Shown: positions 26,202 through 35,526 of the stretch, piece by piece
Position numbering within the stretch: the first letter of the stretch is position 1
Layout: every line of letters starts with the position of its first letter
From: SZUA-38 sp965212525
GTDB taxonomy: Bacteria > Pseudomonadota > Gammaproteobacteria > Xanthomonadales > SZUA-38
Length of the DNA: 64,000 nucleotides
Assembly (NCBI GenBank): GCA_965212525.1
Contig: CBDBVC010000026.1
Span: 30,539 to 94,538 of the forward strand
Reading direction: 5' to 3'
Position numbers and translations under genes: made by a program
Notes under the pieces: generated by a model
What the model was told of the DNA's origin: nothing
Seen by the model: the letters and a program-made list of their open reading frames with translations, nothing else
Databases searched by the model: none

Positions 26202-27385
26202 ACTCAACACGACTCAACAAACAGACGGGTTTCGGGCTACTGGAGCTGATGGTCGCTCTCGCGCTGGGTGTGCTGGTGATCGGCGGTGTGGTGCAGGTGT
26301 TCTATACCACACAGCAGACTTACATCATGCAGCAGGCCATGTCGCGTGTGCAGGAATCAGGTCGCTTTGCGATCGAACTGATTTCGCCCGAGCTCAGAAA
26401 ATCGGCAAAACTGAATTTCTGCATTGCCGATCTGGATATTCAGAACATGCTGGATCCCACGGGACCAGGCTATGTGGATGAACTGTTTGATCCCTCCCAG
26501 GCCATTGTCGGCTGGAATTTCAACAACACCGATATTGGTGACACTTACAATCTGCCCAGCCCTCTGGTTGCCGGATCTGCCAATGGCAGTGACTGGACCA
26601 GTACCAACGGTCAGGATCTGCCCGATGTGCTCGCCAACCTGGCGGTACCGGGCACGGATGTCATCCTGATCAAGTCGGCCGAGGCCGTCGAAGGCCTGAC
26701 AGGCTGTGGTAACAATGTGCCTGGGTCATCCAGTGTGGTGGTCAATATCAACAACAATTCAGGCTGTGCACCCACCCCAGTCGCGCCGCAGACCGACGAA
26801 GAACTGGAACTGGCTGTGCCACAGGAGGGGATTGTACTCATTACCGATTGTTCCACCGGTGGTGATCTGTTTCAGCGTGCGAATCAGGCGACTGCCAACT
26901 CCTTCAGTAACGGGGTTGGCGCAGCGGGCGGTGATCCGGGCAACGAGAACGGGCTGGACTGGTCGGCCTCCTATGATGACTCGGCACAGGTGTACACCGT
27001 CAGAATCGCCGGTTTCTTCATCGGCACCAATGACAGTGGTGGCAATTCCCTGTATCGAATCAACCTGGGGCGTGGCGGCAGCAATGCCATCGCCGAGGAG
27101 CTGGTCGAGGGCGTGGAGAGCTTTCAGGTCCTGTTTGGCGTGATGCTGGACAATTCCGGTCGTCTGCAATACGTCGAACCCGATCAGGTCAATGCTGTGG
27201 GCAGTGCGATCAATATCGTATCGATCCAGGTGTCGTTCCTGATCCGGTCAGAAAACAACGCCGATCTGGAAACCGACGACCAGACCTATGATCTGGTCAG
27301 TACCACCATCGATCCGGTGGACGACAATCGCCTGCGCCGTGTGTTCACGACCACGGTCGGTATCCGAAACAGGATAGGAAGCTGA
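26198..27385 (+). CDS. pilW: Minor pilin PilW
   Basis: 395 residues. Prepilin motif TGFGLLELMVALALGVLVIG (Glu at position 5) followed by QVFYTTQQTYIMQQAMSRVQ and ESGRFAIELISPELRKSA, both typical of PilW. The C-terminal half has repeated beta structure and contains several cysteines that could pair. Overlaps pilV by 4 bp and is 2 bp from pilX, so the block is translationally coupled. Confidence 0.9.
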   Translation: MNSTRLNKQTGFGLLELMVALALGVLVIGGVVQVFYTTQQTYIMQQAMSRVQESGRFAIELISPELRKSAKLNFCIADLDIQNMLDPTGPGYVDELFDPSQAIVGWNFNNTDIGDTYNLPSPLVAGSANGSDWTSTNGQDLPDVLANLAVPGTDVILIKSAEAVEGLTGCGNNVPGSSSVVVNINNNSGCAPTPVAPQTDEELELAVPQEGIVLITDCSTGGDLFQRANQATANSFSNGVGAAGGDPGNENGLDWSASYDDSAQVYTVRIAGFFIGTNDSGGNSLYRINLGRGGSNAIAEELVEGVESFQVLFGVMLDNSGRLQYVEPDQVNAVGSAINIVSIQVSFLIRSENNADLETDDQTYDLVSTTIDPVDDNRLRRVFTTTVGIRNRIGS

Positions 27386-27387
27386 GT

Positions 27388-27930
27388 ATGAATTCAATCA
27401 ACAGACAACACGGTGCGGCGCTGTTCACAGGCCTGATGATGCTGCTGGTGCTGACCCTGATCGGCATCTCGGCCATGCGCGGCACCACGCTGCAGGAGAA
27501 GATGGCCGGTAACCTGCGAGAGAGTGCCATCGCCTTTCAGCGTGCCGAAAACGTGGTCAAGCAGATCGAGCAGGCGGTACAGGTTCGTGCAGAGCTCGGC
27601 CTGTCCGGTGGTATCACGATCGAAACCTGGGCCGATGAGGGCTTCGAGATCTTCGACTGTGCCGGCAAGAAGATTCTTGATCACCCGGTTGACGTGAACA
27701 GTGGCAACTGGCTCGATGCACCGGACGGTGTCACCGAGGGCGTCTATCGCGTGTTCGAAATGAGCAGTGTCGGTGGTCGCTCGGTGGCCTGTCGTCCGCT
27801 GGAAGAAGAGGGCGCCCAGGGTGTGGGTAATGCTTCCTCCTATTATCTGATTTACGGCTATGCAGAAGGGCCCGCTGAGCGCGGCGATGCACTGGTCGTC
27901 AGTTCCTATTACTACCCGGGCAATGAATGA
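27388..27930 (+). CDS. pilX: Minor pilin assembly protein PilX
   Basis: 180 residues. The N-terminus RQHGAALFTGLMMLLVLTLI lacks the conserved Glu5, as usual for PilX, followed by SAMRGTTLQEKMAGNLRES and AFQRAEN, the PilX signature. PilX links the minor pilins to PilY1 in the initiation complex. Confidence 0.88.
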   Translation: MNSINRQHGAALFTGLMMLLVLTLIGISAMRGTTLQEKMAGNLRESAIAFQRAENVVKQIEQAVQVRAELGLSGGITIETWADEGFEIFDCAGKKILDHPVDVNSGNWLDAPDGVTEGVYRVFEMSSVGGRSVACRPLEEEGAQGVGNASSYYLIYGYAEGPAERGDALVVSSYYYPGNE

Positions 27931-27964
27931 TCCCGAGAACAGACCTGATCTGAAGGTGACTCCT

Positions 27965-30900
27965 ATGAAAACCAATATCACGCAATCAATGATGAAACGG
28001 AAACTGGCGCGAAGCCTGTTCATCGCTGCGGCCGTTCTGGCATCAGGCTCCGGACAGGCACAGGTGAACATCGCTCAGACACCACTGGCCACGACGGCCA
28101 ATGTCGAGCCCAACGTCATGTTCCTGTTCGACGATTCGGGTTCCATGTACTGGGAAACCATGCCCGATGATTTCCTGTTTACACCAGGCGGTGGTCTTAC
28201 CGTGTTTTCCTATCCCCATGTGGACCTGGACAACACCCTGTACGGTAATGGCAACAATGCTGCACTGATCAACTGTAACGGCGATGTCTACCGCAACTGG
28301 GTTCCGAAATTCGACACCAACAACAGTGACGCAGCCTTTCATCGCTCATCGGTGAACAACGGTGTTTATTACAACCCGTCGATCACCTACCCGGCGTGGC
28401 GAAATTCGGATGGAACATCCATGCCTGATGCCGTCCCGACGGCAGCATTTCACAACCCGGTCAATACCGCGGCCGGCACGAGAAATCTCACCGTCGATCT
28501 GACGGAACAGGCCGAATGGGTCGATGCCGACGGTCGCAACCGCTGTCAGAATCACACCTATTACCCGGCAACCTATTTCCGTTACGATAGCGCGGATTTC
28601 ACGATGGCCTCGCGTCGCAATGCGGGCAATTACACGCGTATCGAGATTCGTGCCGGCAATGCACCATTTACCGGTGAAGGCAGGGACCAGCGTAACGACT
28701 GCGCCACGGCAAATTCCTGTTCCTATGCCGAGGAAATGCAGAATTTTGCCAACTGGTACAGCTTCTACCGTTCACGACTGCTGTCCGCTCGTGGTGGCCT
28801 GGGAATTGCGCTGGCCGACCAGCCGGACACCCTGAGGGTGGGTTTCGGTACCATCAACAAGGGCAACAGTACCGTCGATGGCGTCAACCATGACTCCATC
28901 ATTCTGGGTGTGCGTAAATTCAACGGCACCGACAAGCAGGATTTCTATGATCAGCTCTATCGCCGTTCATCACCCCCGTTTGGTACGCCTCTGCGTACGG
29001 CGCTGAACGATGTCGGTGACTACTTCGAACGGGCAGACAACGCGGGTCCCTGGGGCCGCACACCCGGCACCAACGACACCACACCGCAGCTGGAATGCCG
29101 CAAGAACTTTGGCATCATCATGACCGACGGTTTCTGGAATGGTGCAAACCCCGGTTTCAACAACGAGGATGGCACGGCAGGGCCCACCTACACCGATCCC
29201 GATGGCATGACCGGCGGTTATGTCGCCTCTGATCCATTCCGTGATGGCCGTAATGACACCCTGGCCGATACCGCCATGGCCTACTGGAAGAACGACCTGC
29301 GAACCGACATGGACAACCGCGTCGGTGCCACACCACGTAACCCGGCGTTCTGGCAGCATATGGTGACCTATGGTGTGGGCTTTGGTGTGTTCGGCAACAT
29401 CAACCCCGACGATGCCTTTGCCGCGATCGAGAGCGGAACGGCCATCGCCTGGGGCGACCCGTTTGCCAACAATCCATCCAAGATCGACGATCTGCTGCAT
29501 GCTGCAGTCAATGGCCGGGGTGGCTTCTTCAGTGCACGCGATCCGGCATCGTTCTCAAGAGAATTCGATGAGATCCTGCAGGACATCATTGCACGAACCC
29601 GTTCGACAACATCGCTTTCCACGGCATCGACACGTCTGACGACAGAGTCACTGATCTACGAGGGCAGTTTCGACTCGAATGACTGGTCGGGTGATCTTGT
29701 GGCGCGTGATCCTGATGGCGTGGTCCAGTGGCGTGCTTCAGAGGAAATTCCGGAAGGCAATGCGCGCAATATCTTCATTACCGATGATGGCGGTGATACC
29801 GGCACGGCGTTTACCGTCGGTGGCGTCAACGGTCTCAATACCGTTCGCTCGGAACTGGATGATGCCCTGGAAGACCTCTATGCCAGTCAATTGACCAACA
29901 ATGGCGGCACATTGAGCCGGGCCCAGTTGCGTGCCCTGTTCACGCGCTATATTCGTGGTTTCGACGAAAATGAAACGGCCAATGGCGGCTTCATGCGCAC
30001 ACGCCAGCAACTGCTGGGTGACATCGTCAACTCACAGCCCGAATTCTATGGCATACGCAATGAAGGCTGGCAGCGTCTGGACGACACCTACGATGACTTT
30101 GTCGACAACATCAAGGCAAGTCAGCCACGCATGGTCTACGTGGGAAGTAACAGCGGCATGCTGCATGCCTTCTACGCCGACCGTTCCGGCGGTGGATTTT
30201 CGGGTGGCCAGGAACTGTTTGCCTTCGTTCCCAAGAGCATACTGCCCGAGCTGCCTGAACTCACCAGTGTCAATTACGGGCACCGATACTATGTCGATGC
30301 GACACCCAAGCTGGCTGATGCCAAGGGATCGGGTGGCTGGACAACGGTTCTGGTGGCTGGCACCGGTGCAGGTGCACGCTCGGTCTATGCACTGGACGTC
30401 GGTGATCCGGACGGGTTCAACGCCAGCGATGTGCTGTGGGAGATTGACGAGCAGACCGATTCCGATCTGGGTCATGTGCTCAACCAGCCCGTTATAACCA
30501 GGATCAACGACGGCCGCTGGGTGGCCATCTTCGGCAATGGCTATAACAGTGCCAACCACGATGGTGTCCTGTTTGTTGTCGATCTGTTCACCGGCAACAT
30601 CATCAAGAAACTCGATACGGGAGTCGGTTCAGCCGCGTCACCAGCAGGTCTGGGTGCGCCGCGTGTGGAAATGGATCCTGATACCGGTCTGTTTGCATTC
30701 AACGTCTTTGTGGGTGATCTGCAGGGCAATATGTGGAAATTCGACATCTCCAGCAGCAACCCCAATCAGTGGGGTTCAGCCTATGGTTCCGGTAACAGTG
30801 CCAGACCATTATTCAAGGCAGTTGATCCGACCAACAAGGTTCAGCCGATCACAGCTGCACCCACTATCGCACGAACACCAAGGGGCGGTGTGTTTGTCTA

Positions 30901-31612
30901 CTTCGGCACCGGCCGGTTCTTCGCCGTGGGCGATAACCAGGTCAGCGCCAATGGCACGGCAGTCGAATCCTTCTACGTTGTATTCGATGATGGCAATGAT
31001 GCCAATGGCAATGCGGCCAGCGTGGTCGAGCGTGGTGACCTGGTGGATGTGGACATCACCGGAGAGATGATGCTCGATGGCGAAACCGTTCGCACATTCG
31101 CAAACGAAGCGATTGATCTTGATGATGTGCGAGGCTTCCGTATCGATCTGGAAGTGGGCGGACAGGTCACTGGTGAGAAAATCATCACAACACCGCGGGT
31201 CACTCTGGGTGTGCTGCTTTTCGCCTCGTTCGAACCGTCACAGGATGCCTGTCTGCCAGGTGGTACACCTCGCCTGTATGTACTCAGCGCTCAGGACGGT
31301 TCCGGCAATCTGAATCCATCCAGTAATTGTGATGACTGTGGCAGTATCGAGCTTGATCCGGGTGGACCTGTTGATCCGCCTATCGTGATCGATCAGCCGC
31401 CCGTGATTGATCCGGATGATCCATGTTTCGACAATCCGGGCGCTCCGGGTTGTGAAGACTTCGATCCGAATGCATCCGGCATCCCGGATGGTGAGGATAT
31501 CCCCTTCGGTTCATCGCCCATCGTCTTTATCGACCCGATCACGGGTGAGCGAACCATTATCGGCTTCATTCGGGATGGCCGGGTTGCCTGGGGACAGAAA
31601 CGCGAACTCTGA
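27965..31612 (+). CDS. pilY1: PilY1, type IV pilus tip adhesin/assembly factor
   Basis: 1215 residues from ATG 27965 (GAAGG 8 nt upstream). A signal peptide to about residue 35 (ASGSGQA) precedes a von Willebrand A-like domain opening with VMFLFDDSGSMYWE, a MIDAS-type DxSxS. LECRKNFGIIMTDGFWNGAN and an ARTRSTTSLSTASTRL linker follow. The C-terminal beta-propeller has YVGSNSGMLHAFYAD, LVAGTGAGARSVYALDVGDP and NMWKFDIS. A candidate Ca2+ loop, DDGNDANGNAA, resembles the regulatory site of Pseudomonas PilY1. The last 90 residues form a Pro/Asp-rich tail (DQPPVIDPDDP). Works at the pilus tip in adhesion and retraction control. Confidence 0.92.
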   Translation: MKTNITQSMMKRKLARSLFIAAAVLASGSGQAQVNIAQTPLATTANVEPNVMFLFDDSGSMYWETMPDDFLFTPGGGLTVFSYPHVDLDNTLYGNGNNAALINCNGDVYRNWVPKFDTNNSDAAFHRSSVNNGVYYNPSITYPAWRNSDGTSMPDAVPTAAFHNPVNTAAGTRNLTVDLTEQAEWVDADGRNRCQNHTYYPATYFRYDSADFTMASRRNAGNYTRIEIRAGNAPFTGEGRDQRNDCATANSCSYAEEMQNFANWYSFYRSRLLSARGGLGIALADQPDTLRVGFGTINKGNSTVDGVNHDSIILGVRKFNGTDKQDFYDQLYRRSSPPFGTPLRTALNDVGDYFERADNAGPWGRTPGTNDTTPQLECRKNFGIIMTDGFWNGANPGFNNEDGTAGPTYTDPDGMTGGYVASDPFRDGRNDTLADTAMAYWKNDLRTDMDNRVGATPRNPAFWQHMVTYGVGFGVFGNINPDDAFAAIESGTAIAWGDPFANNPSKIDDLLHAAVNGRGGFFSARDPASFSREFDEILQDIIARTRSTTSLSTASTRLTTESLIYEGSFDSNDWSGDLVARDPDGVVQWRASEEIPEGNARNIFITDDGGDTGTAFTVGGVNGLNTVRSELDDALEDLYASQLTNNGGTLSRAQLRALFTRYIRGFDENETANGGFMRTRQQLLGDIVNSQPEFYGIRNEGWQRLDDTYDDFVDNIKASQPRMVYVGSNSGMLHAFYADRSGGGFSGGQELFAFVPKSILPELPELTSVNYGHRYYVDATPKLADAKGSGGWTTVLVAGTGAGARSVYALDVGDPDGFNASDVLWEIDEQTDSDLGHVLNQPVITRINDGRWVAIFGNGYNSANHDGVLFVVDLFTGNIIKKLDTGVGSAASPAGLGAPRVEMDPDTGLFAFNVFVGDLQGNMWKFDISSSNPNQWGSAYGSGNSARPLFKAVDPTNKVQPITAAPTIARTPRGGVFVYFGTGRFFAVGDNQVSANGTAVESFYVVFDDGNDANGNAASVVERGDLVDVDITGEMMLDGETVRTFANEAIDLDDVRGFRIDLEVGGQVTGEKIITTPRVTLGVLLFASFEPSQDACLPGGTPRLYVLSAQDGSGNLNPSSNCDDCGSIELDPGGPVDPPIVIDQPPVIDPDDPCFDNPGAPGCEDFDPNASGIPDGEDIPFGSSPIVFIDPITGERTIIGFIRDGRVAWGQKREL

Positions 31613-31657
31613 TGAGCTACAATGAAATTGAGTTCAAGACAAGTACAGGACAATGAC

Positions 31658-32068
31658 ATGAGACAGTCCGGATTTACACTGGTAGAAATGCTGACGGTAA
31701 TCGTGATTGTGGGTATTCTCGCCACCATCGCCATTCCCGCCTACGATGACTACTACATCCGCACACAGCGGACAGAAGGACGCACCATGCTGCTACAGGC
31801 CCAGCAGGGCCTGGAGCGCTGCATGACGCGATTTGGCACTTACGACAATGTCAGCTGCGATATTTTCAATGCTCTGGATGGCGCAGGTGTGACATCGGAA
31901 AATGGCAATTATATTGTCACTGGAGCGGTCAACGTCGCCGATTTTGCCCTGACGGCAACGCCCCAGGGCAGACAGGCAACCAAGGATACCAAGTGTGCCA
32001 ATTTCACGCTTGATAGCGCTGGCGTGAAGGGTATCAGTGGCACATCGGACGTCGAAGAATGCTGGTAA
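31658..32068 (+). CDS. pilE: PilE-like minor pilin
   Basis: 136 residues from ATG 31658, chosen because AGGA lies 7 nt before it; an in-frame ATG at 31622 lacks one. A 5-residue leader (MRQSG) precedes FTLVEMLTVIVIVGILATIA, with Glu5. The N-terminal helix continues IPAYDDYYIRTQRTEGRTML. Two C-terminal cysteines (KCANF and ECW) could form the D-region loop. Last pilin of the operon. Confidence 0.88.
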   Translation: MRQSGFTLVEMLTVIVIVGILATIAIPAYDDYYIRTQRTEGRTMLLQAQQGLERCMTRFGTYDNVSCDIFNALDGAGVTSENGNYIVTGAVNVADFALTATPQGRQATKDTKCANFTLDSAGVKGISGTSDVEECW

Positions 32069-32081
32069 TGAGGAATTGAGT

Positions 32082-32414
32082 ATGAAAACACTGATTAAAA
32101 CACTGATTGTCGGGCTGTTGCTGACGTCTGTCGCTCATGCACAAGGCAACCCGGCCGGCGTCACCAGAACCACTGGAACGGTGAACGCATTGCACTTCGA
32201 AAACCAGACCGTCACCATCGATGGCATCACATTCAATGTCGGTGGGTCTGATTTCAAGGTGGCACTGAACGACAGCAAACAGCGAAACCGTGTCAACCGA
32301 AGTGGTGTTTCAGGCCCCTGGGGTCTGTATGTCGGCATGCAGGTAGAATACGACTACCTTCCCAATCCGCAGAACGAGAAATCCGGCACACTGGTTTCGG
32401 TGACAGAAATCTGA
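32082..32414 (+). CDS. Small secreted protein, PilY2-like by position
   Basis: 110 residues from ATG 32082 with GAGG about 8 nt upstream. Signal peptide MKTLIKTLIVGLLLTSVAHA, then a small beta-rich domain (GTVNALHFENQTVTIDGITF and GLYVGMQVEYDYLP). It is 13 bp after pilE and likely the last gene of the operon, the place where Pseudomonas has pilY2, a poorly understood helper of PilY1. The assignment rests on position and size, not on recognised similarity. Confidence 0.55.
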   Translation: MKTLIKTLIVGLLLTSVAHAQGNPAGVTRTTGTVNALHFENQTVTIDGITFNVGGSDFKVALNDSKQRNRVNRSGVSGPWGLYVGMQVEYDYLPNPQNEKSGTLVSVTEI

Positions 32415-32438
32415 TCAGGAGCGGTCGGGGCAGGTCGC

Positions 32439-33029
32439 CTATAGCTTGAGGCGGTCGAACTCGATCAGGTTGTTGAGCAAGGACTGGATATTGTTTTCGA
32501 TATCCGGTCTTTCTTTTGCCCTCGCGATACGGTTCAGGTCGTCGACAATGGCGATCCACCAGCGCATGTGAGAAGCGCTCATCTGAGCGGCAACCGGAAT
32601 CAGGTCATGCCACAGTTCCATCGATGCGATGGCACTCTTTTTCATTGCCACCATGTGATCGATGTTGATATCACGCTGGTCCAGCGATCTGAGCAACTGG
32701 TTGATCAGATCCTTGCTGGTCTCAAGTGCCGATGAACTGGCCGGCTCCTCGTTGTCACCCAGCAGACCAATGTCGAGTTTTGACAAGACGTCGCGCAGCG
32801 ATCCATGCAGACTCAGCCACAGGTCGTACTTGTGCTGATACTCGCGTGAACGCTGAAAATACGACAGGATGCCAACCAGGAAGAATCCTTCGACGCAGAA
32901 ACCGATCAGTTCAGGCACCAGATTATCGTGGAAGGGTCCTGTAATTCCGGGCTGGATGAAATAGAGGTACAGCGCGAAACCGCCAATGCCGAAGATTGCC
33001 ATTGGCGCGATCAGGATATAGCGGTTCAT
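32439..33029 (-). CDS. Two-helix membrane protein of an unknown operon
   Basis: 196 residues. Two membrane helices in the first 60 residues (ILIAPMAIFGIGGFALYLYF and LIGFCVEGFFLVGILSYFQR), then a helical cytoplasmic domain with repeated Leu/Asp patterns (LWLSLHGSLRDVLSKLDIGL). I recognise no family. Its ATG overlaps the stop of the preceding gene (ATGA at 33026-33029), so it belongs to a three-gene coupled unit on the minus strand and converges with the pilus operon. Confidence 0.6.
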   Translation of the reverse strand: MNRYILIAPMAIFGIGGFALYLYFIQPGITGPFHDNLVPELIGFCVEGFFLVGILSYFQRSREYQHKYDLWLSLHGSLRDVLSKLDIGLLGDNEEPASSSALETSKDLINQLLRSLDQRDINIDHMVAMKKSAIASMELWHDLIPVAAQMSASHMRWWIAIVDDLNRIARAKERPDIENNIQSLLNNLIEFDRLKL

Positions 33030-33583
33030 GAGTCGCCTTGTCCGTTGGCCATGGCTTCAATGATACGTGCGATGCGTGTCGCTTCCTGTTCGGTCATGTC
33101 CTGGGGCAGGTTGGCAATGTGGACCTGGCAATCGGGCCGAATGGGTATCGACAACAGGTCTGACTGGTAATCGGCAGTTTCAAGCTTGATACCTTCAAGT
33201 GCGATCTGCTCCTCGCTGCGTTCAGTGCTGGCACTGGAACGGTTCAGCTGGACTCGATTATCCTGTCCGTCAGAACCTGTGGCCGACTCGGTCGGGTTTT
33301 CCATCCAGGAGAAGAAATCCCCGAGGGCGGCTTTCAGCCGAGAACCATACAGCTCCAGCGCTTCCGGTCTGATGGTCGAACCTTCAAGCTTGTGCAGTTT
33401 AGCGCAAAGCTGATCGACATCGAGTGATCGCAAGTCTTCTGTCTGTGCTGTCGGCAGGTGAGCCAGCAGGTATTCAACAGCACTGCGTCGTGATCGTGCC
33501 GTCGCCGGATTCATCTGACCGGCCAGAGCCGACTGTTTCAGGAAATCAAGCAGGTGATCCTTGGAGTAGGCCTTCTCGGTCAT
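33026..33583 (-). CDS. Unknown protein with integrase-like helical N-terminus
   Basis: 185 residues from ATG 33583, which overlaps the upstream stop by 4 bp; a longer start at 33613 is less likely. The first 90 residues (KDHLLDFLKQSALAGQMNPA, TARSRRSAVEYLLAHL) look like the SAM-like core-binding domain of tyrosine recombinases, but no catalytic domain follows. The second half is charged and ends in a short conserved-looking segment (RPDCQVHIANLPQDMTEQEA). Middle gene of a coupled trio; function unknown. Confidence 0.6.
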   Translation of the reverse strand: MTEKAYSKDHLLDFLKQSALAGQMNPATARSRRSAVEYLLAHLPTAQTEDLRSLDVDQLCAKLHKLEGSTIRPEALELYGSRLKAALGDFFSWMENPTESATGSDGQDNRVQLNRSSASTERSEEQIALEGIKLETADYQSDLLSIPIRPDCQVHIANLPQDMTEQEATRIARIIEAMANGQGDS

Positions 33584-34410
33584 GAGTCTTTGCGCAGGAA
33601 CTTTTCCAGCCACTTGTCGAACTGGCGTCGCAGTAACGAGGGTCGGGATTCCTCTTCCTCCAGTTCCTGATCGATGCGGGAAATTTCGGATTCGAGCAAC
33701 TCCAGCGCCTGCTTGGTCTTTTCCTTATGCAGCTTACGTCTCAGTTCGTCACGCAGATCCGTGCTGACCTTTTCCTCGAACATGGCGATGGACTTGCCAG
33801 TCAGATAACGGCCTATCTCATCGAAGAAGGCCTTGTCGATATTCTCGCCCAGAACCATCTTCTGGCGCGTACAGAGGCTGTCAAAATTGTTGAATATCAT
33901 GCTGATTTTCTTGGACTTCTTGCTGCTCTTGATGACGGCTGTCTGCTTCAGGTCACCAAAAATCCGGTAGGCAACAGCGGCCTCTTCCTGTTCTGTCTTG
34001 GTGATATTGCGCTTGGTGGCGCGAAGACCGCGTGTGCTGACTTCGCGCTCGACGGCAGAACAGTGTGCGGGATTCACCTTGCGTACGGGAGCCGAGTCCC
34101 GGTCGATATGCACCAGGCCAGTCATCTTGATTTCCGTACCGCTGTCGGCGACAGCAGACAGCACTTCGATCTCAGGCTGGACACAGCCTTCAACCTTGCC
34201 GAACTGGGGGATGTCGAGGGTGATGTTGCGTGTGTAACCGACCTTGTTGATGTGCTTGGCGAGCTTTTTCAGGTAGTCGTCGAACTTGCGCATCAACGGG
34301 GCGCAGTAGTCGCTGTAGTAGGCTTCAACTTCTGCCGATTGCTCGGCAGCGGCAGGCTGTTTCGCCTGAATTTCCTTGGCATCTTTTTCAAGTTCGTCAA
34401 AAAGATTCAT
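33580..34410 (-). CDS. Unknown protein with a C-terminal coiled coil
   Basis: 276 residues from ATG 34410 (MNLFDELEKDAKEIQAKQ). The middle contains RNITLDIPQFGKVEGCVQPE and IKMTGLVHIDRD. The last 80 residues are strongly helical and charged (LRRKLHKEKTKQALELLESE, ISRIDQELEEEES), suggesting a coiled coil that could join the other two proteins. First gene of the trio; a soluble protein with no signal peptide. I do not recognise it. Confidence 0.6.
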   Translation of the reverse strand: MNLFDELEKDAKEIQAKQPAAAEQSAEVEAYYSDYCAPLMRKFDDYLKKLAKHINKVGYTRNITLDIPQFGKVEGCVQPEIEVLSAVADSGTEIKMTGLVHIDRDSAPVRKVNPAHCSAVEREVSTRGLRATKRNITKTEQEEAAVAYRIFGDLKQTAVIKSSKKSKKISMIFNNFDSLCTRQKMVLGENIDKAFFDEIGRYLTGKSIAMFEEKVSTDLRDELRRKLHKEKTKQALELLESEISRIDQELEEEESRPSLLRRQFDKWLEKFLRKDS

Positions 34411-34695
34411 CAGAAAACCTGTCGTACTGCACTCATGGTCCGGCTGGATGCCGCATCTGAATTGATAGTAGCACAACCGATATGCAGTGACACAAAACAA
34501 ATGTGAACGATTTGAGTGAGATAGGGGGCTTATGCGTTGCTGATTCTAGGGTATTGCATCGATATGGAGTTCTGCATTGCTCAGTCATGAAACCGGTCGA
34601 AGCACTGCCAACATCACTGCAGGCTGACAGCGGCCAGCCTCATTTGAATTGAACAGGATCATTGTGATTGCTAGGGTATATCTTCAGTCAGGCGA

Positions 34696-35214
34696 ATGGA
34701 TAATGCCAACGTGACTTCCTTGCGTACGACTTTGTCAATACTTTTCATCATGATCTGCAGCAGTAATGCAGAGTCTTGTGAGCAGACCCAGGCGACATTC
34801 GATACCTTTGATTCGCCACTGTACATCATCGAATGCAAACCTGATGGCAGTCTGCTTTACTGGTCTGGCACTACTGAGCAGGGCCTGGTCTATGCTCAGG
34901 CCTGGGCGACGATTGGATCAGGCACTCAGGCAACCGATGAGCAGCAGAGAAACGGCCGGGCGTTCGTTCTGATGAGCATTCTCAATTATCAGAAGGGTAT
35001 GCAACAGCGAATGTTCTGCAATATTCCCGATCTCAATGCAGATGGTGGGCAAAAGAAGCTGTTCGATGAGGTCGCCAAAGCCACGATTGAACTCGATGAA
35101 TCGGAATGGAGCAGCGTGAAGCAGTTGTTCAGGAGTGCGGATTCCGAAGCCGAACGGCTCAACTGGATGGTGATGAATCGTCTGTATTCATGCAGACAGT
35201 CAAATCGCGAATGA
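34696..35214 (+). CDS. Secreted protein of unknown function
   Basis: 172 residues. A signal peptide (TLSILFIMICSSNAES) is followed by a domain with four cysteines (SCEQTQ, IIECKPDG, MFCNIPD, YSCRQS) that could form two disulfides in the periplasm. No family recognised. It lies between the unknown trio and the element's left end and would be a single gene. Confidence 0.55.
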   Translation: MDNANVTSLRTTLSILFIMICSSNAESCEQTQATFDTFDSPLYIIECKPDGSLLYWSGTTEQGLVYAQAWATIGSGTQATDEQQRNGRAFVLMSILNYQKGMQQRMFCNIPDLNADGGQKKLFDEVAKATIELDESEWSSVKQLFRSADSEAERLNWMVMNRLYSCRQSNRE

Positions 35215-35267
35215 ACTTGCCTGATTCCTGACTCTGGCCCGGGCAGGCGAGACTGAACATACTGCAA

Positions 35268-35355
35268 AAAAAAGGGGCTACGCATGGCGTAACCCCTTGT
35301 TTTGTATGGCTCCCCGAGACGGGCTTGAACCGCCGACCTAGTGATTAACAGTCAC
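35268..35355. repeat. Left direct repeat (attL) with partial tRNA-Asn
   Basis: 88 bp identical to 42610-42697. It starts in an A-run, includes the hairpin GGGGCTACGC/GCGTAACCCC (the tRNA terminator when read on the minus strand) and the tRNA-Asn 3' half up to the anticodon stem, and stops after CAGTCAC. Sequence then diverges from tRNA, so this copy is not a functional tRNA. Confidence 0.95.
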
Positions 35356-35494
35356 TTCAGATAGCTGTTTTCCGAAGTTCAGTGAATTTCAAATCTTCAC
35401 GAAAAATCTCATAAATACACAATAATAACAGTTAGATAGGAGTTTTCTCTATGTCACAGTGTTTCACCGCAGTTCATCCTTTGCCATAATAAGT

Positions 35495-35517
35495 GGTGAC
35501 CCCAGAGGTGACCCCAG
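35495..35517. promoter_or_regulatory. Left pair of candidate integrase arm sites
   Basis: GGTGACCCCAG occurs at 35495-35505 and 35507-35517, spaced 12 bp, just before the integrase gene. The same motif pair with the same spacing is at the right end. Confidence 0.6.
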
Positions 35518-35526
35518 CGAGGCTAA

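Noticed and set aside
35296..35355. Second tRNA-Asn gene
   Set aside because: Only the 3' part is present; the 5' acceptor and D arm are missing. It is the left copy of the att repeat.
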